A stretch of 35,002 bases of DNA from Candidatus Methylacidiphilales bacterium (GCA_033875315.1 JANRJG010000037.1:1-35002); one strand, 5' to 3'. Positions 7,727 through 18,529 are shown, numbered from the stretch's first letter. The notes: generated by a model from the letters alone, not told the origin. Numbers and translations are program-made.

Positions 7727-8284
7727 TTAAATGCCCACACCCGGGCGCCAATGGCGGAAGATTTCCGGGAGATGGTTGCCCCATCCGCCCCAGATCATGC
7801 CCGCCAGGAGGGGCAGGATGAGGAGGACAATCCCCCCGTAGCCGAGAACCGTTCCCACGAGGGCAAGATTCCTTGAATTCATGGTTAGGTCCGTCCGGGC
7901 CAGGGTGAGGTGGCCGAGGATGATGGCCACGAGGGAAACCGGGGTGGTGGCGCAGCAGACGATGCCGGAAATGCCGATGGCTCCACAGATCACGACAGCC
8001 ACGGCCGCGCCATCCGGATTTTGCGACCCCGCCGGGGTGCTGGCGTGTGGTTGGGGTTGAAATGGTGGATCGGGTGGGGGGACGGGTGGAGATGAAGGGG
8101 ACGGGATCAACTCGGGAACCGTGCCGAGCGGTCGCCAGTCGGGCCAGCCCTCCGTCCAGACGAGGGAGGCGTCATTGAGGACGCCGACCATACGGAGTCG
8201 CTTGAGTTCCTTTTCCTCCACCGGGCCGCCTTTCTGGCCGGAGAGGGCGTAGTGCCATAGGCGTGCGGGGTGTTCAGTCGACAT
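7727..8284 (-). CDS. GYF-domain and DUF4190-type membrane protein, function unknown
   Basis: The 185-residue protein has three parts. Residues 8-55 form a GYF_2-like domain (LWHYALSGQKGGPVEEKEL, then VWTEGWPDWRPL), which in other bacterial proteins is taken to bind peptides. Residues 60-90 are a Pro-rich linker. Residues 93-165 contain two hydrophobic segments of DUF4190 type, with the typical AIILGHLALA-like motif between them. This arrangement is common in Verrucomicrobia and Planctomycetes, and its function is not known. It is the last gene of a minus-strand run that begins with the ion channel, 50 bp after the preceding gene. Confidence 0.8.
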   Translation of the reverse strand: MSTEHPARLWHYALSGQKGGPVEEKELKRLRMVGVLNDASLVWTEGWPDWRPLGTVPELIPSPSSPPVPPPDPPFQPQPHASTPAGSQNPDGAAVAVVICGAIGISGIVCCATTPVSLVAIILGHLTLARTDLTMNSRNLALVGTVLGYGGIVLLILPLLAGMIWGGWGNHLPEIFRHWRPGVGI

Positions 8285-8334
8285 GCGACCAAACTACGGG
8301 GACCGGGTTGTTTGAAAAGGCTGCAATGACACTT

Positions 8335-8667
8335 TCATCCCGGAAAAAAACCACGAACCATGACCAGATCGTGGCCCTCGGCATCGACAAAGACCGGGGG
8401 TTCGGGCAGGAATTGGATCTGATGGATGTCGTCGTCGGCCAATCGGAGCGAAACCCCCTCGAGGTGTCCGGCCGCGCCGAGCACGTAGCCGTCCATACGG
8501 AAGACGGAGGGATCGGCGGGGTCGGCGGCGATGTAACCGGAAAAGGTGGTTTCTTCGTCGAGGGTCACCCGGGCGAAATCCCCGGCGGCGATGCGGTTGC
8601 GCATGTGCGGGTTCATGACCAATTTACGGGACAGAAGCTGGTGAGGCGGTTTCCAGGGCCGGGGCAT
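8335..8667 (-). CDS. Small protein of unknown function
   Basis: The 110-residue protein is not recognised. It has no signal peptide or membrane segment and is acidic in its C-terminal half (DDDIHQIQF, FVDAEGHDLVMV), reading like a small beta-rich domain. It lies 30 bp after the DEAD-box helicase stop on the same strand, so cotranscription is likely. The first ATG at 8667 is used; an internal ATG at 8616 would give a 93-residue protein but has no better ribosome-binding site. It is probably real because it fits the spacing of the minus-strand run. Confidence 0.6.
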   Translation of the reverse strand: MPRPWKPPHQLLSRKLVMNPHMRNRIAAGDFARVTLDEETTFSGYIAADPADPSVFRMDGYVLGAAGHLEGVSLRLADDDIHQIQFLPEPPVFVDAEGHDLVMVRGFFPG

Positions 8668-8697
8668 CCATCCCTGGAAGGAGGGATTTCCGATGCT

Positions 8698-9891
<1,194 letters not shown>

Positions 9892-9955
9892 GTCGCCCGA
9901 TCCTAGGCGTGCCCGGAGTGAAAGCAACGCATAAGGTGGGAATCGCGGGAGGGTT

Positions 9956-10774
9956 TCAGAGTTTTTCCCGGGCGGCCCGGACGCGGGTTTTGAGGGCTTC
10001 GAGCTCCCTTTCCATGGCCTCAAGCTCGCCCGCGGTGGATTCGGCCTTGAGCCGGTGCACGGCCTTCTCTTCCTGCACCTCCTGCATGCTGTTCATGATG
10101 ACCCCGATGAAGAGGTTGAGCATGATCATGGTGCCGAAAAGGACAAAGGAGATGAAGTAGACGACCACCTTGATAGGAGAAACACCCGAACCCCCGCGCA
10201 AAAGGTCATACATCAAGCCGGTCCAGCCCTCGAGGGTGATGACCCCGAAGAGGGTCAGCAGGGTGTCGCCGAGGGTGCCGAAATGCTGCGGATCGGCCTT
10301 GCCGAAGAAGAAGACGCCGGTGACGCCGTAGATGTAGAAAAGGACGGAAAGGAGGAGGCCGACATAGCCCATCGAGGGGATGGATTTGAGCAGGGCGCCG
10401 ACGAGGAGCTGCAACTTGGGCAGGGCGGTGACGAGGCGGAGGACGCGGAGGACCCGGGCCAGACGGAGCACGGCGGCAAATTCCGAATGGAAAGGCAGGA
10501 GGCAGACCGCAACGATGCTGAAGTCGAAGACATTCCAGGGGTCGCGGAAGTAGCGCCAGGGGCGTGGGAGTTCGGAGGCCAGCTTGAGGAGGATTTCCAG
10601 AACGAAGACGAGCAGGATGGCACGGTCGAGCCCGTGCAGGAGGGGGCCATGGGTGGCGACGATGCCGGGGTTCGTTTCCAGGCCGACGACGATGCCGGCG
10701 AGAAAGATGGCGGCGATGATGAAGGTTTTGAAAGGGGTCGAATCGACCACGGAGCGGAGGGCGGCGGCGGACAT
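9956..10774 (-). CDS. Voltage-gated cation channel, single six-helix repeat (BacNav-like)
   Basis: From ATG 10774 the protein has 272 residues. S1-S3 hydrophobic helices lie at about 17-100. S4 has arginines at 104, 107, 110 and 113 spaced every third residue (RLARVLRVLRL), the hallmark of a voltage sensor. The S5-pore-S6 unit lies at about 135-228, with the selectivity-filter motif TLEGW at 180-184. A charged coiled-coil-like helix (228-272) closes the protein, as in bacterial sodium channels that assemble as tetramers. Sodium channels of this group have TLESW, so the ion preference (sodium or calcium) is open. It diverges from the glycosyltransferase gene. Confidence 0.88.
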   Translation of the reverse strand: MSAAALRSVVDSTPFKTFIIAAIFLAGIVVGLETNPGIVATHGPLLHGLDRAILLVFVLEILLKLASELPRPWRYFRDPWNVFDFSIVAVCLLPFHSEFAAVLRLARVLRVLRLVTALPKLQLLVGALLKSIPSMGYVGLLLSVLFYIYGVTGVFFFGKADPQHFGTLGDTLLTLFGVITLEGWTGLMYDLLRGGSGVSPIKVVVYFISFVLFGTMIMLNLFIGVIMNSMQEVQEEKAVHRLKAESTAGELEAMERELEALKTRVRAAREKL

Positions 10775-10869
10775 GCCAAACGATCTAGCGGTGCTTTGCC
10801 GGGTGTCCAGTGCGGGATGTGGAAGAACTGGGGCTGGCGGTCCAGGAAGCACTGTGTTTATCTGGAGGG

Positions 10870-12051
10870 GTGAAAAAACGCATCCTCATCATGTCGGCTT
10901 CGGTGGGATCGGGTCACATGAAGGCGGCCGAAGCATTGGAAAAAGCCTTCCGGGCGCGCCCCGAAGTGGGCGAGGTGATGAGCGACGATGCGCTTGAATA
11001 CACGAATGCGGTCCACAAGCAGTTTTACTCCAAGTTGTACGAAAAGCTTTCGAGCATCGCCCCGAACTTTTTGGGCTGGTGGTATGAGCGGAGCGACGAG
11101 CCCTGGCGGGCGGACCAGGTGCGTCTGGCCATCGATCTGCCCAACACCCTGCCCCTGATCAAGTTCATCAAGGATTTCCAGCCCGACGCCATCGTTTGCA
11201 CCCACTTCATGCCCGCCGGGGTGATCTCCTACCTGATCGCCCAAGGCAAGTTGGATACCCACCTGTCGATTGTGGTGACGGACTACCATTTCCATGCCGA
11301 ATGGTTGTGCCGGGCGTTCCACCGTTACTTTGTGGCCCAACCGGAGGACCGGGTGCACATGGAGGCCTTGGGCCTGCCGCCGGAGCGGATCCATGTGACG
11401 GGCATTCCGGTGGACCCGGGTTTCTCGCGTCGCATGAGCCGGCCGGCCATTCTGCGCCGCTTCGGCCTGGACGGAGAGCGGCCGATCCTATTGTTGACGG
11501 CGGGGACGCTCGGCCTGAGTCCGGCCCAGTCGGTGGTGCGGCGGTTGTTGGAAATGCCGCAGGATTTCCAGACCGTGGTGGTTTGCGGGAAGAACGAGGC
11601 CCTGCGGGATACCATTCATGAACAGGTACGGAATTCGGGGCGGAAGTTCCTCGTTCTGGGCTACACCCGGGAGATGCGGGAATTGATGCATGTATCGAGC
11701 CTCTTGTTAAGCAAGCCGGGTGGGTTGACCACGGCCGAATCACTGGCCAGCGGGCTGCCGATGGTCGTGCTGGACCCGGTTGGAGGGCAGGAGGAACGGA
11801 ATGCGGAGATGCTTCTGGAGAAAGGCGCGGCGATCAAGTGCACGGAAGTGACGGTGCTGCCCTACAAGGTGGGCTGCCTGCTTGACGACCCGGCCCGGCT
11901 GCGCCAGATGTCACGTGCCGCCCTGGCGGTTGGCAAGCCCGACGCTGCTGCGGAAATCGCCCGCCTGGTGCTGGAGGATGACGGATTGCCGAACATCATC
12001 ACCCCGGCAGAAACCCGCAAGTGGCGCTTGGCGGCAGCCCGGGAGGCATGA
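10870..12051 (+). CDS. MGDG-synthase-like glycosyltransferase (GT28 family)
   Basis: This protein likely transfers a hexose from a nucleotide sugar to diacylglycerol or a similar lipid. The N-terminal MGDG_synth-type domain begins KRILIMSASVGSGHMKAAEAL, and the C-terminal GT28 donor-binding half has SKPGGLTTAESLASGLPMV followed by GGQEERNAEML. The frame is open from a GTG at 10810; GTG 10870 (VKKRILIM) is closer to the family's usual start but has GGAGG only one base upstream, so the start is uncertain. It has 393 residues from 10870. The stop lies 4 bp before the GH1 start, so the two genes are probably translated together. Whether the sugar is glucose or galactose cannot be told. Confidence 0.85.
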   Translation: MKKRILIMSASVGSGHMKAAEALEKAFRARPEVGEVMSDDALEYTNAVHKQFYSKLYEKLSSIAPNFLGWWYERSDEPWRADQVRLAIDLPNTLPLIKFIKDFQPDAIVCTHFMPAGVISYLIAQGKLDTHLSIVVTDYHFHAEWLCRAFHRYFVAQPEDRVHMEALGLPPERIHVTGIPVDPGFSRRMSRPAILRRFGLDGERPILLLTAGTLGLSPAQSVVRRLLEMPQDFQTVVVCGKNEALRDTIHEQVRNSGRKFLVLGYTREMRELMHVSSLLLSKPGGLTTAESLASGLPMVVLDPVGGQEERNAEMLLEKGAAIKCTEVTVLPYKVGCLLDDPARLRQMSRAALAVGKPDAAAEIARLVLEDDGLPNIITPAETRKWRLAAAREA

Positions 12052-12055
12052 GCGC

Positions 12056-13576
12056 ATGAGTCCGAGTCCGGTTGGGGCCGGCCGGTTCCTTTGGGGCGTG
12101 GCCACCTCAGGTTACCAAAGCGAAGGGGGTTACAACGGTCCCGGCCAGCCCCAGAACAACTGGGCCGAGTCCGAGGAGCGGAGCGATGTCGCCACCACCG
12201 GACAGGGGCCTGACTTTTGGAACCGCTACGAGGAGGATTTCAGTCGTTGCCAGGCGATGGGACTGAATGCCTTCCGCATGGGTGTGGAATGGGCGCGCAT
12301 CCAGCCCAGCCCGGCAAGGCACCGGCACGACCCGCCGTTTTTCGACGGCGAGGCATTGCGGGCCTATGCCCGGCGCCTGGCCTCGGCGAGGGAACATGGC
12401 ATGGAGCCCGTGGTGACCCTGCACCACTTCACCCATCCGGCGTGGTTGGGGACCGATCCCTGGTTGGAGGAGGAGACGCCCGCGTTGTTTGCGCACTATG
12501 TCCGCCACACGGTCCTGATGCTGAACCGGATTCTCGAGTCGGAGCACGGCCAACCGCCCCTGCGCTGGTTCATCACGCTCAACGAGCCGAACATGCTGGT
12601 GCTGAACACCTATGTCCGCCGGCAATTCCCCGGCTCCATTCCTCCCTCGATCCGGACAGTGACCCTGGCCTACGACCACCTCCTGGCAGCCCACGTTCTG
12701 GCCTACAATGTGCTCCATGATCTTTACGCGGGCGAAGGCTGGCGGGCGCCCATGGTTTCGCTCAACACCTACAGCAGTGACCTCTATTGGAACGACAAGG
12801 TGCTGTGGGATTTCCTGGCCCTGGGCGAGACCAATCTCCGGCCCAGCGATTGGAATGAGTATTTCCGCAACCGGGCGGCGGAGTTTGACGAGGCGGTGCA
12901 CGCTGCGGACCTGCCCATGGCCCATACGGCCGGGTGGTTCATGGGAAAGGCCTTCCAGAGCCTGGCCAATTGGTTCCACTTCCTTGTTTTTGACGCCGGA
13001 GAAATGAAGGCTTTTGCCAGGGCGCTGGAACGCTCCGCCCGCTCCCGCCTTTTTGATTACACCGGAATCGATTACTACGATCCCTTCAGCGCGCATCTTT
13101 TCCGGTTCCCGAGCTTTGCCGACCTGGAATTGTCGCACGTCGGTTGGCACGCCTGGGTCATGGAGGGGATGATGCGCAAGTGGTGGGAATGGAAGATGCT
13201 TCCGGAGGGCCTGGGGTTCTTCTGTCGCCACTACGCCGAGGCCTACCATCGTCCGGTGTTGATCGCCGAGAATGGCATGGCCCTGCGGCGGAAGGCGGAC
13301 AATTCACCCGGCCACCGCCGCGGCGACCGCATGACGCGCAGCCTGTTCCTCCAGATGCATGTGAGACAAGTGATCCAATTGGTCCGGGCGGGGGTGCCGG
13401 TGGCGGGTTATCTGCACTGGTCGCTGACGGACAATTACGAATGGGGATCGTTCACCCCGCGCTTCGGGCTGTATGCCCTGGATTACGCCCGCGCTTCTGT
13501 GCGTCTGGAGGCGGACCATCTGGGGGACGAACCGTCGCGGACGTATGCCAAGCTGGTCCGCCAGGCGGGTTTTTGA
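12056..13576 (+). CDS. Glycoside hydrolase family 1 (beta-glycosidase-like)
   Basis: The 506-residue protein covers the whole GH1 barrel. The glycone-site motif SGYQSEGG is at residues 18-25, the acid/base glutamate in TLNEPN at E177, the nucleophile in IAENG at E405, and the sugar-binding motif WSLTDNYEW at 455-463. No signal peptide is present, so it is cytoplasmic. The start ATG 12056 has GGGAGG nine bases upstream, inside the end of the glycosyltransferase gene. Family members hydrolyse beta-glucosides or galactosides, and some (plant SFR2) transfer galactose between galactolipids. The coupling with a lipid glycosyltransferase raises that option here; it is inference. Confidence 0.9.
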   Translation: MSPSPVGAGRFLWGVATSGYQSEGGYNGPGQPQNNWAESEERSDVATTGQGPDFWNRYEEDFSRCQAMGLNAFRMGVEWARIQPSPARHRHDPPFFDGEALRAYARRLASAREHGMEPVVTLHHFTHPAWLGTDPWLEEETPALFAHYVRHTVLMLNRILESEHGQPPLRWFITLNEPNMLVLNTYVRRQFPGSIPPSIRTVTLAYDHLLAAHVLAYNVLHDLYAGEGWRAPMVSLNTYSSDLYWNDKVLWDFLALGETNLRPSDWNEYFRNRAAEFDEAVHAADLPMAHTAGWFMGKAFQSLANWFHFLVFDAGEMKAFARALERSARSRLFDYTGIDYYDPFSAHLFRFPSFADLELSHVGWHAWVMEGMMRKWWEWKMLPEGLGFFCRHYAEAYHRPVLIAENGMALRRKADNSPGHRRGDRMTRSLFLQMHVRQVIQLVRAGVPVAGYLHWSLTDNYEWGSFTPRFGLYALDYARASVRLEADHLGDEPSRTYAKLVRQAGF

Positions 13577-13582
13577 CCCGCC
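13564..13582. terminator. Hairpin across the GH1 stop codon, candidate bidirectional terminator
   Basis: A perfect 7-bp stem GGCGGGT/ACCCGCC encloses loop TTTTG, and the GH1 stop TGA lies in it. It sits between the convergent GH1 and fucI genes. The sequence after it is only weakly T-rich (ATTCCTTATT), so termination by the classic mechanism is uncertain. Confidence 0.4.
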
Positions 13583-13599
13583 CGGCATTCCTTATTCCA

Positions 13600-15384
13600 T
13601 CAGGCGTACAGCGGACCGTACGTCTGGCAGGCGCGGAAGTCCGCGCCCTCGCGGTCGGCGGTGCCGAAGGCATTCCACGCGCTCGGGCGGAAGATGCGGG
13701 GTTCTTCGACATTGTGCATGTAAACCGGGATGCGGAGGATGGAGGCGAGGGTGAGGTAGAGGTGGCCGACATGGCCCGCCGTGAGCACACAATGGTTGGC
13801 CCCCCAGTGGTTCATGACCTCGTAGGTGGACTGGAAGGCGCCCGAGCCGGTCAGGCGCGGGGCGAACCAGGTGGTCGGCCAGGTTGGGTTGGTCCGGAGG
13901 TCGAGGGCGTCATGCACCGCATCGGGGAGTTCCACCGTCCAACCTTCGGCCACCTGGAGCACGGGGCCCAGGCCGGCCGCCAGATTCAGGCGGATCATGG
14001 TGGCGGGCATGCCCCCGCGGGTGCGGTAGCGGGTGCTCCAACCGCCGCCCGGGAAATACTCGGTGATGGAAGGATGCCAGGTGGTGGACTTGAGGCAGGC
14101 TTCGGCTTCTGCATCGGTGATTTCCCAGAAGGGCTTGAAGGCCGGCTTGCCGTCGGGGCCGCTTTGGCAGCCGGTGCCGTCCAGTGCGGCCGGGCCGGAG
14201 TTGATCAAGTGGAGCAGTCCGTCGGCCGCCGGGCCCGAGGGCTTCCAGCCCCCGGAGGCCTTGGCGATGGCGTCCGGGCTCCAGTAAGTGCGCAGGTCGG
14301 CGAAGATTTGTGCCGTATTGGTCAGAAGCCAGCCAAAGAGCATGCCGGCGCCGTTGAGGGCGTCGTTCTCGGTCGCGACAATGTAAGGGGCGCGTTTCCC
14401 GGTCCAGTCGAACGAGCTGTTGAGGATGGCCTCGAGGTAGTCGCCATTGGGGAAGTGGTCGGTCCATTGGCGCTGGCCCTGGAATCCGCCGGCCAGGGCA
14501 TAGTGGCCCTGGGCCTGTTCGCCGTAGCCCAGTTCGGCCAGGCGTGGATTGCCCACCATGAGGTCGCGCGCGATGAGGGCCATCTTGACCGATGTCTCCC
14601 ATTCGCTGTCGAGCTGTTGGCGGCTGCGGGTGGTTTCCTTGCTGTTGAAGTCCCTGCCCTCGGCGCAGTGCTTCCGGGTCCAGGCCAGGGCGGTTTCGTA
14701 CTCGGCCGGATCGAAGATCCCCTTGTTGATCCGTCCGCAGAATTCCGCCATGTCGATGGCTTCGACGCGCATGCCGAGGTGTTGTTCCCAGAAAGCGGGG
14801 TCGACGACACTGCCGGCGATGCCCATGCTGGTGCCGCCCATGGAGAGATAAGCTTTGCCGCGCATGATGGCCGCGGCCAGTCCGCAGCGGGCGAAGTTGA
14901 GGAGTTTTTCCTCGACGTCGGCGGGGATGGATTCATCCCCGGCATTCTGGACATCGCGGCCGTAGATGCCGAAAGCGGGCAGGCCCTTCTGGGTGTGGCC
15001 GGCGAGCACGGCGGCGAGGTAGACCGCGCCGGGGCGTTCGGTGCCGTTGAAACCCCAGACCGCCTTGGGCCGGTGGGGGTCCATGTCCATGGTTTCCGAG
15101 CCATAACACCAACAGGGGGTCACGGTGAGGCTGACTCCCACGTTCTCGCGGCGGAATTTTTCCTCGCAGGCGGCGGCTTCGCGCACGCCGCCGATGCAGG
15201 AGTCGGCGATGACACATTCGACCGGAGTCCCGGCCGGGGTGCGCAGCTTGGAAGAGAGGAGGCGGGCGGTGCGTTCCGCCATGGCCATGGTTTGCTTTTC
15301 GAGGGATTCGCGCACGCCGCCGAGGCGTCCGTCAATTGTCGGGCGAATGCCAATTTTTGGGATGTTTTGCAACAAGGGATTCAT
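13600..15384 (-). CDS. fucI: L-fucose isomerase
   Basis: The 594-residue protein interconverts L-fucose and L-fuculose, the first step of intracellular fucose breakdown; some homologues also accept D-arabinose. The N-terminus ([20 protein letters not shown]) and the segments [34 protein letters not shown] and [12 protein letters not shown] are characteristic, and length is close to E. coli FucI (591). The frame is open to 15507, but ATG 15384 (MNPLLQNIP) begins at the family's normal N-terminus. No fuculokinase or aldolase is adjacent, so the remaining pathway must be elsewhere. Fucose use fits growth on algal or cyanobacterial polysaccharides. Confidence 0.93.
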   Translation of the reverse strand: MNPLLQNIPKIGIRPTIDGRLGGVRESLEKQTMAMAERTARLLSSKLRTPAGTPVECVIADSCIGGVREAAACEEKFRRENVGVSLTVTPCWCYGSETMDMDPHRPKAVWGFNGTERPGAVYLAAVLAGHTQKGLPAFGIYGRDVQNAGDESIPADVEEKLLNFARCGLAAAIMRGKAYLSMGGTSMGIAGSVVDPAFWEQHLGMRVEAIDMAEFCGRINKGIFDPAEYETALAWTRKHCAEGRDFNSKETTRSRQQLDSEWETSVKMALIARDLMVGNPRLAELGYGEQAQGHYALAGGFQGQRQWTDHFPNGDYLEAILNSSFDWTGKRAPYIVATENDALNGAGMLFGWLLTNTAQIFADLRTYWSPDAIAKASGGWKPSGPAADGLLHLINSGPAALDGTGCQSGPDGKPAFKPFWEITDAEAEACLKSTTWHPSITEYFPGGGWSTRYRTRGGMPATMIRLNLAAGLGPVLQVAEGWTVELPDAVHDALDLRTNPTWPTTWFAPRLTGSGAFQSTYEVMNHWGANHCVLTAGHVGHLYLTLASILRIPVYMHNVEEPRIFRPSAWNAFGTADREGADFRACQTYGPLYA

Positions 15385-15467
15385 CGGAGAAAATTGTGCC
15401 GCTCGTGCGGCAAAAGCAAACTGAAATCCCGTGCTTGCCAGCGTTCCCGTCCTTGGGAAGATGAGCC

Positions 15468-16205
15468 ATGTATCGATCCGAACCTCCCTCTTCATTCTTT
15501 CCAGCACTGGTTCTTGCCCTTGGCTTGGCCATGGGCGGCTGGCTCATCGGTTCCGGGATCCGCCAAGTGGCTTTGGCCAAGGAAAGCGTGACCGTCAAAG
15601 GCTATTCCGACCAGGAAATCACCTCGGATTTCGGGCTGTGGTCGGCCACGGTGACCGTGCGGGGCCTCAAGCTGGCCGACACCGGCAAGACCCTCCAAAA
15701 CCAGATGGCCGCGGTGACTAAATTTTTGGAAAGCCAGGGTGTCCCCGCGACGCGGATCGCCGTGCAGCAAGTCAACAGTTACCCCCTGATGCGAACCACC
15801 GACTCGGGCAACACGACATCGATCATCGACAGTTTCGTCACGAGCCAGCGGGTTTCGGTGGAAAGCACGGACATCGCCATGCTCCAGGCCCTGACCCTCC
15901 GCAGCCCCGAGCTGCTGGGACTGGGTTACGAGATCAACCTGGAACCGACGCAGTACTTCCGGCGCGAGCTTGGGGATTTGAAGATCAAACTGCTGGGCAA
16001 TGCGATTGAAGACGCACAGACCCGGGCGCGGGAAATGGCTTCGCGGACCGGACGTTCGATCGGCCGCCTGCGTTCGACGACCCAGGGGGTCTTCCAAGTG
16101 ACGGCGGCCTCTTCCACGGAGATATCCCCGACCGGCGAATTGGACACCTCCTCGGTGGAGAAGAAAATCCGCGCCGTGGTCACGGCGGAATTCGAGTTGA
16201 AGTAA
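15468..16205 (+). CDS. SIMPL-domain (DUF541) periplasmic protein
   Basis: The 245-residue protein has an N-terminal hydrophobic signal or anchor (residues 12-35, ending QVALAKE) followed by the SIMPL/DUF541 domain: [25 protein letters not shown], the helical middle, and [19 protein letters not shown] near residue 185. DUF541 proteins (such as E. coli YggE) are periplasmic and linked to oxidative-stress resistance or envelope integrity, but their biochemistry is unknown. It diverges from fucI with 83 bp between start codons and converges on ppk1 with 12 bp between stops. Confidence 0.85.
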   Translation: MYRSEPPSSFFPALVLALGLAMGGWLIGSGIRQVALAKESVTVKGYSDQEITSDFGLWSATVTVRGLKLADTGKTLQNQMAAVTKFLESQGVPATRIAVQQVNSYPLMRTTDSGNTTSIIDSFVTSQRVSVESTDIAMLQALTLRSPELLGLGYEINLEPTQYFRRELGDLKIKLLGNAIEDAQTRAREMASRTGRSIGRLRSTTQGVFQVTAASSTEISPTGELDTSSVEKKIRAVVTAEFELK

Positions 16206-16217
16206 CCGGCGGAAATT

Positions 16218-18344
16218 TCAGGTCTGGAGGGTGGTCTTGCTGCGCGGCTTCGAGGCCGAGGCGGCCGGCCGGTTGTGTTTCTCCGCCAGCAGGATGAATT
16301 CGGCCTGGCAGCGGACGCGCGGGGTGTCCGCGGTCACCGCGGGCCGTCGGTAGGTGCCATCGGGCTGCATGACCCGGGCCTTGGTGTTGTCGGATTTCAT
16401 CAGATCGACAATCTCGTCCAGGATGCGCTGGCGGAGCAGGGGATCGAGCACCGGGAAAACGACCTCGATCCGCCGGATGAGGTTGCGGGGCATCCAGTCG
16501 GCACTGCCGAGATAGACCTCAGGGGCGCCGTCGTTGCCGAAGATGTAGACCCGGCTGTGTTCCAGGAACTGGTCGACGATGCTGCGCACCTCGATGTTCT
16601 CACTGACCCCGGGAAGTCCGGGGCGCAGACAACAGATGCCGCGGATGAGCAAATCAATCTTCACCCCGGCCTGCGAAGCCTGGTAAAGGGATTCGATGAT
16701 GTCGCGGTCGACCAGGGCGTTCATTTTGGCGAAGATCGAGGCCGGCCTGCCGGCGCGGGCATGGGCGGTTTCGCGGGCGATTTTTTCGATGAAACGTTCG
16801 CGCAGGTCAAAAGGGGCGACCATGAGATGTTCGAAACCCGGGTAATCGGACATGCCGGTCAGGGTGTTGAAAAGCGTGGCGACCTCCGAGCAGAGGGACT
16901 CGCGCGTGGTCAAAAGGCCGAGGTCGGTGTAGAGCCGGGCCGTGCGGGGGTGGTAGTTGCCGGTGCCGAGGTGCACGTAGTGGCGGATGCGGTCCTCGTC
17001 GCGGCGGACGATCATCAGGATCTTGCAGTGGGTTTTGAGGCCGACGAGCCCATAGACGACGTGGATGCCGGCCTCTTCCATGGCGCGGGCCCAGGCGATG
17101 TTGTTGGCCTCGTCGAAACGGGCCTTCAGTTCTACCAGGACGGTGATCTGCTTGCCTTCCTCGGAAGCGCGGATGAGGGCCTTGATGATGGGGGAATCGC
17201 CGCTGGTGCGGTAAAGGGTCATCTTGATCGCCAGGACGCGGGGGTCGGATGCCGCCTTTTCGACAAACTCGACGATGCTCTGGAAATTTTCGTAGGGGTG
17301 GTGGAAAAGCAGGTCCTGCGTCCGCATGACCTCAAAGATGTCGGCATCACCCTGTAAAGGAAGGAGGGTGACGGGGTTGTGGTTGGGGTATTTGAGTTCC
17401 TTGGGGGCGTCGAGGGTGGAAAGGGTCATCAGTCGCATCATGTTGAGCGGCCCGTTGACGGCGTAGAGGTCCTCTTTTTGCAGGCGGAATTTTTCCAGCA
17501 GGATCTGGCGCACGGCCGTCGGGCAGCTGTCCTCGACTTCCAGGCGGACCGCATTGCCTCGGTTGCGCTTGCGCAATTCTTCCTCGATGTGGCTGAGCAG
17601 GTTTTGTGATTCTTCCTCGTCGATGTAGAGATCGCTGTTGCGGGTGACGCGGAAGGGATGGGTGCCGAGGACCCTCATGCCGGGGAAAAGGTATTCGACA
17701 TGGGCCTCGATGAGGTGGCCCAGGAACAGGAACTCGTGGGTGTGTCCGGTGCGGTTGGGGAGTTCGATCAGGCGGCTGAGCACCCGCGGGATCTGGACGA
17801 TGGCATGGCGGTTTTCGGCGTCCTTGGGCCCTTTTTCCAATACCACAATGAGATTGAGGCTTTTATTGAGCAATTGGGGGAAGGGATGGCTGGGATCGAC
17901 CGCCAACGGGGTGAGGACGGGGTAGACCTCGTTGATGAAGTAACGCCGGGCCCATTCGCGGTCATCCGGGTCCAGTTCGGCCAGCTTGAGGAAGCGGATG
18001 TTTTTCTCGGCCAGTGCGGGCACCAGTCCGGCGCGCCAGAGATGGTACTGGTCGCGGACCATCTGGTTGACGCGCCTTTGGAGCGCGGCCAAGGCTTGGT
18101 TGGCGGTGAGGCCGTCCGGACCGGAATCGTCGGTCTGGGAGTCGATTTGCTGTTTCAGTCCGGCGATGCGGATTTCGAAGAATTCATCGAGATTCGAACT
18201 GACGATCCCGAGGAATTTGACCCGCTCCAGGAGTGGGGTGGTGGGATCGAGCGCCTCTTCGAGGACACGCTGGTTGAATTCAAGCCAACTCAGCTCCCGG
18301 TTGACAAAGTGCTCCGGTCTAAAGGTTTCCACAGGGTCCTGCAC
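16218..18344 (-). CDS. ppk1: Polyphosphate kinase 1
   Basis: The 708-residue enzyme makes long-chain polyphosphate from ATP, reversibly. All four PPK1 domains are present: the N domain (FVNRELSWLEFNQRVLEEA), the head domain, and two phospholipase-D-like C domains. The catalytic histidine lies in HLGTGNYHPRTARLYTDLG near residue 456. The C2 domain has STEHSRVYIFG-like sequence (LEHSRVYIFGND) and SADWMPRNL. Length is typical. It is downstream of the M16 protease on the same strand, with a 172-bp gap that has no gene. No exopolyphosphatase or PhoU lies nearby. Confidence 0.95.
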   Translation of the reverse strand: MQDPVETFRPEHFVNRELSWLEFNQRVLEEALDPTTPLLERVKFLGIVSSNLDEFFEIRIAGLKQQIDSQTDDSGPDGLTANQALAALQRRVNQMVRDQYHLWRAGLVPALAEKNIRFLKLAELDPDDREWARRYFINEVYPVLTPLAVDPSHPFPQLLNKSLNLIVVLEKGPKDAENRHAIVQIPRVLSRLIELPNRTGHTHEFLFLGHLIEAHVEYLFPGMRVLGTHPFRVTRNSDLYIDEEESQNLLSHIEEELRKRNRGNAVRLEVEDSCPTAVRQILLEKFRLQKEDLYAVNGPLNMMRLMTLSTLDAPKELKYPNHNPVTLLPLQGDADIFEVMRTQDLLFHHPYENFQSIVEFVEKAASDPRVLAIKMTLYRTSGDSPIIKALIRASEEGKQITVLVELKARFDEANNIAWARAMEEAGIHVVYGLVGLKTHCKILMIVRRDEDRIRHYVHLGTGNYHPRTARLYTDLGLLTTRESLCSEVATLFNTLTGMSDYPGFEHLMVAPFDLRERFIEKIARETAHARAGRPASIFAKMNALVDRDIIESLYQASQAGVKIDLLIRGICCLRPGLPGVSENIEVRSIVDQFLEHSRVYIFGNDGAPEVYLGSADWMPRNLIRRIEVVFPVLDPLLRQRILDEIVDLMKSDNTKARVMQPDGTYRRPAVTADTPRVRCQAEFILLAEKHNRPAASASKPRSKTTLQT

Positions 18345-18505
18345 GGAGGCAACATAGCGGAAGCACGGCAGGTCACAACTGCAAAGCCGTCACGGCGTAT
18401 CAAGCAGAACGCGGCCCAAGGGACACGGCAACAGGCTGGCCGATTTTCAGCAGAGCCTGTGTGATGGGGCAGTGTATGGCTGTTCAGTTCTGACAGGGCG
18501 TTCGG

Positions 18506-18529
18506 CCAGCCGGACGTCACTTCGGCTGG
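18506..18529. terminator. Inverted repeat across the M16 protease stop codon
   Basis: A 7-bp stem, CCAGCCG/CGGCTGG, with a 10-nt loop spans the stop codon of the protease gene (18517-18519). No T-run follows on the minus strand, so it may act as an RNA-stabilising hairpin rather than a terminator, or may be coding coincidence. Confidence 0.25.

Noticed and set aside
7467-7784. Minus-strand open frame of 105 codons over tRNA-Arg
   Set aside because: It reads the antisense of the tRNA (the familiar RTPGRIRTCDQRIRN string), a well-known false protein. The tRNA is clear.
13144-15591. 815-codon plus-strand frame covering fucI and part of GH1
   Set aside because: It is antisense to fucI and overlaps GH1 in another frame, has no recognisable domain, and has low-complexity Gly/Ala/Val/Asp composition.
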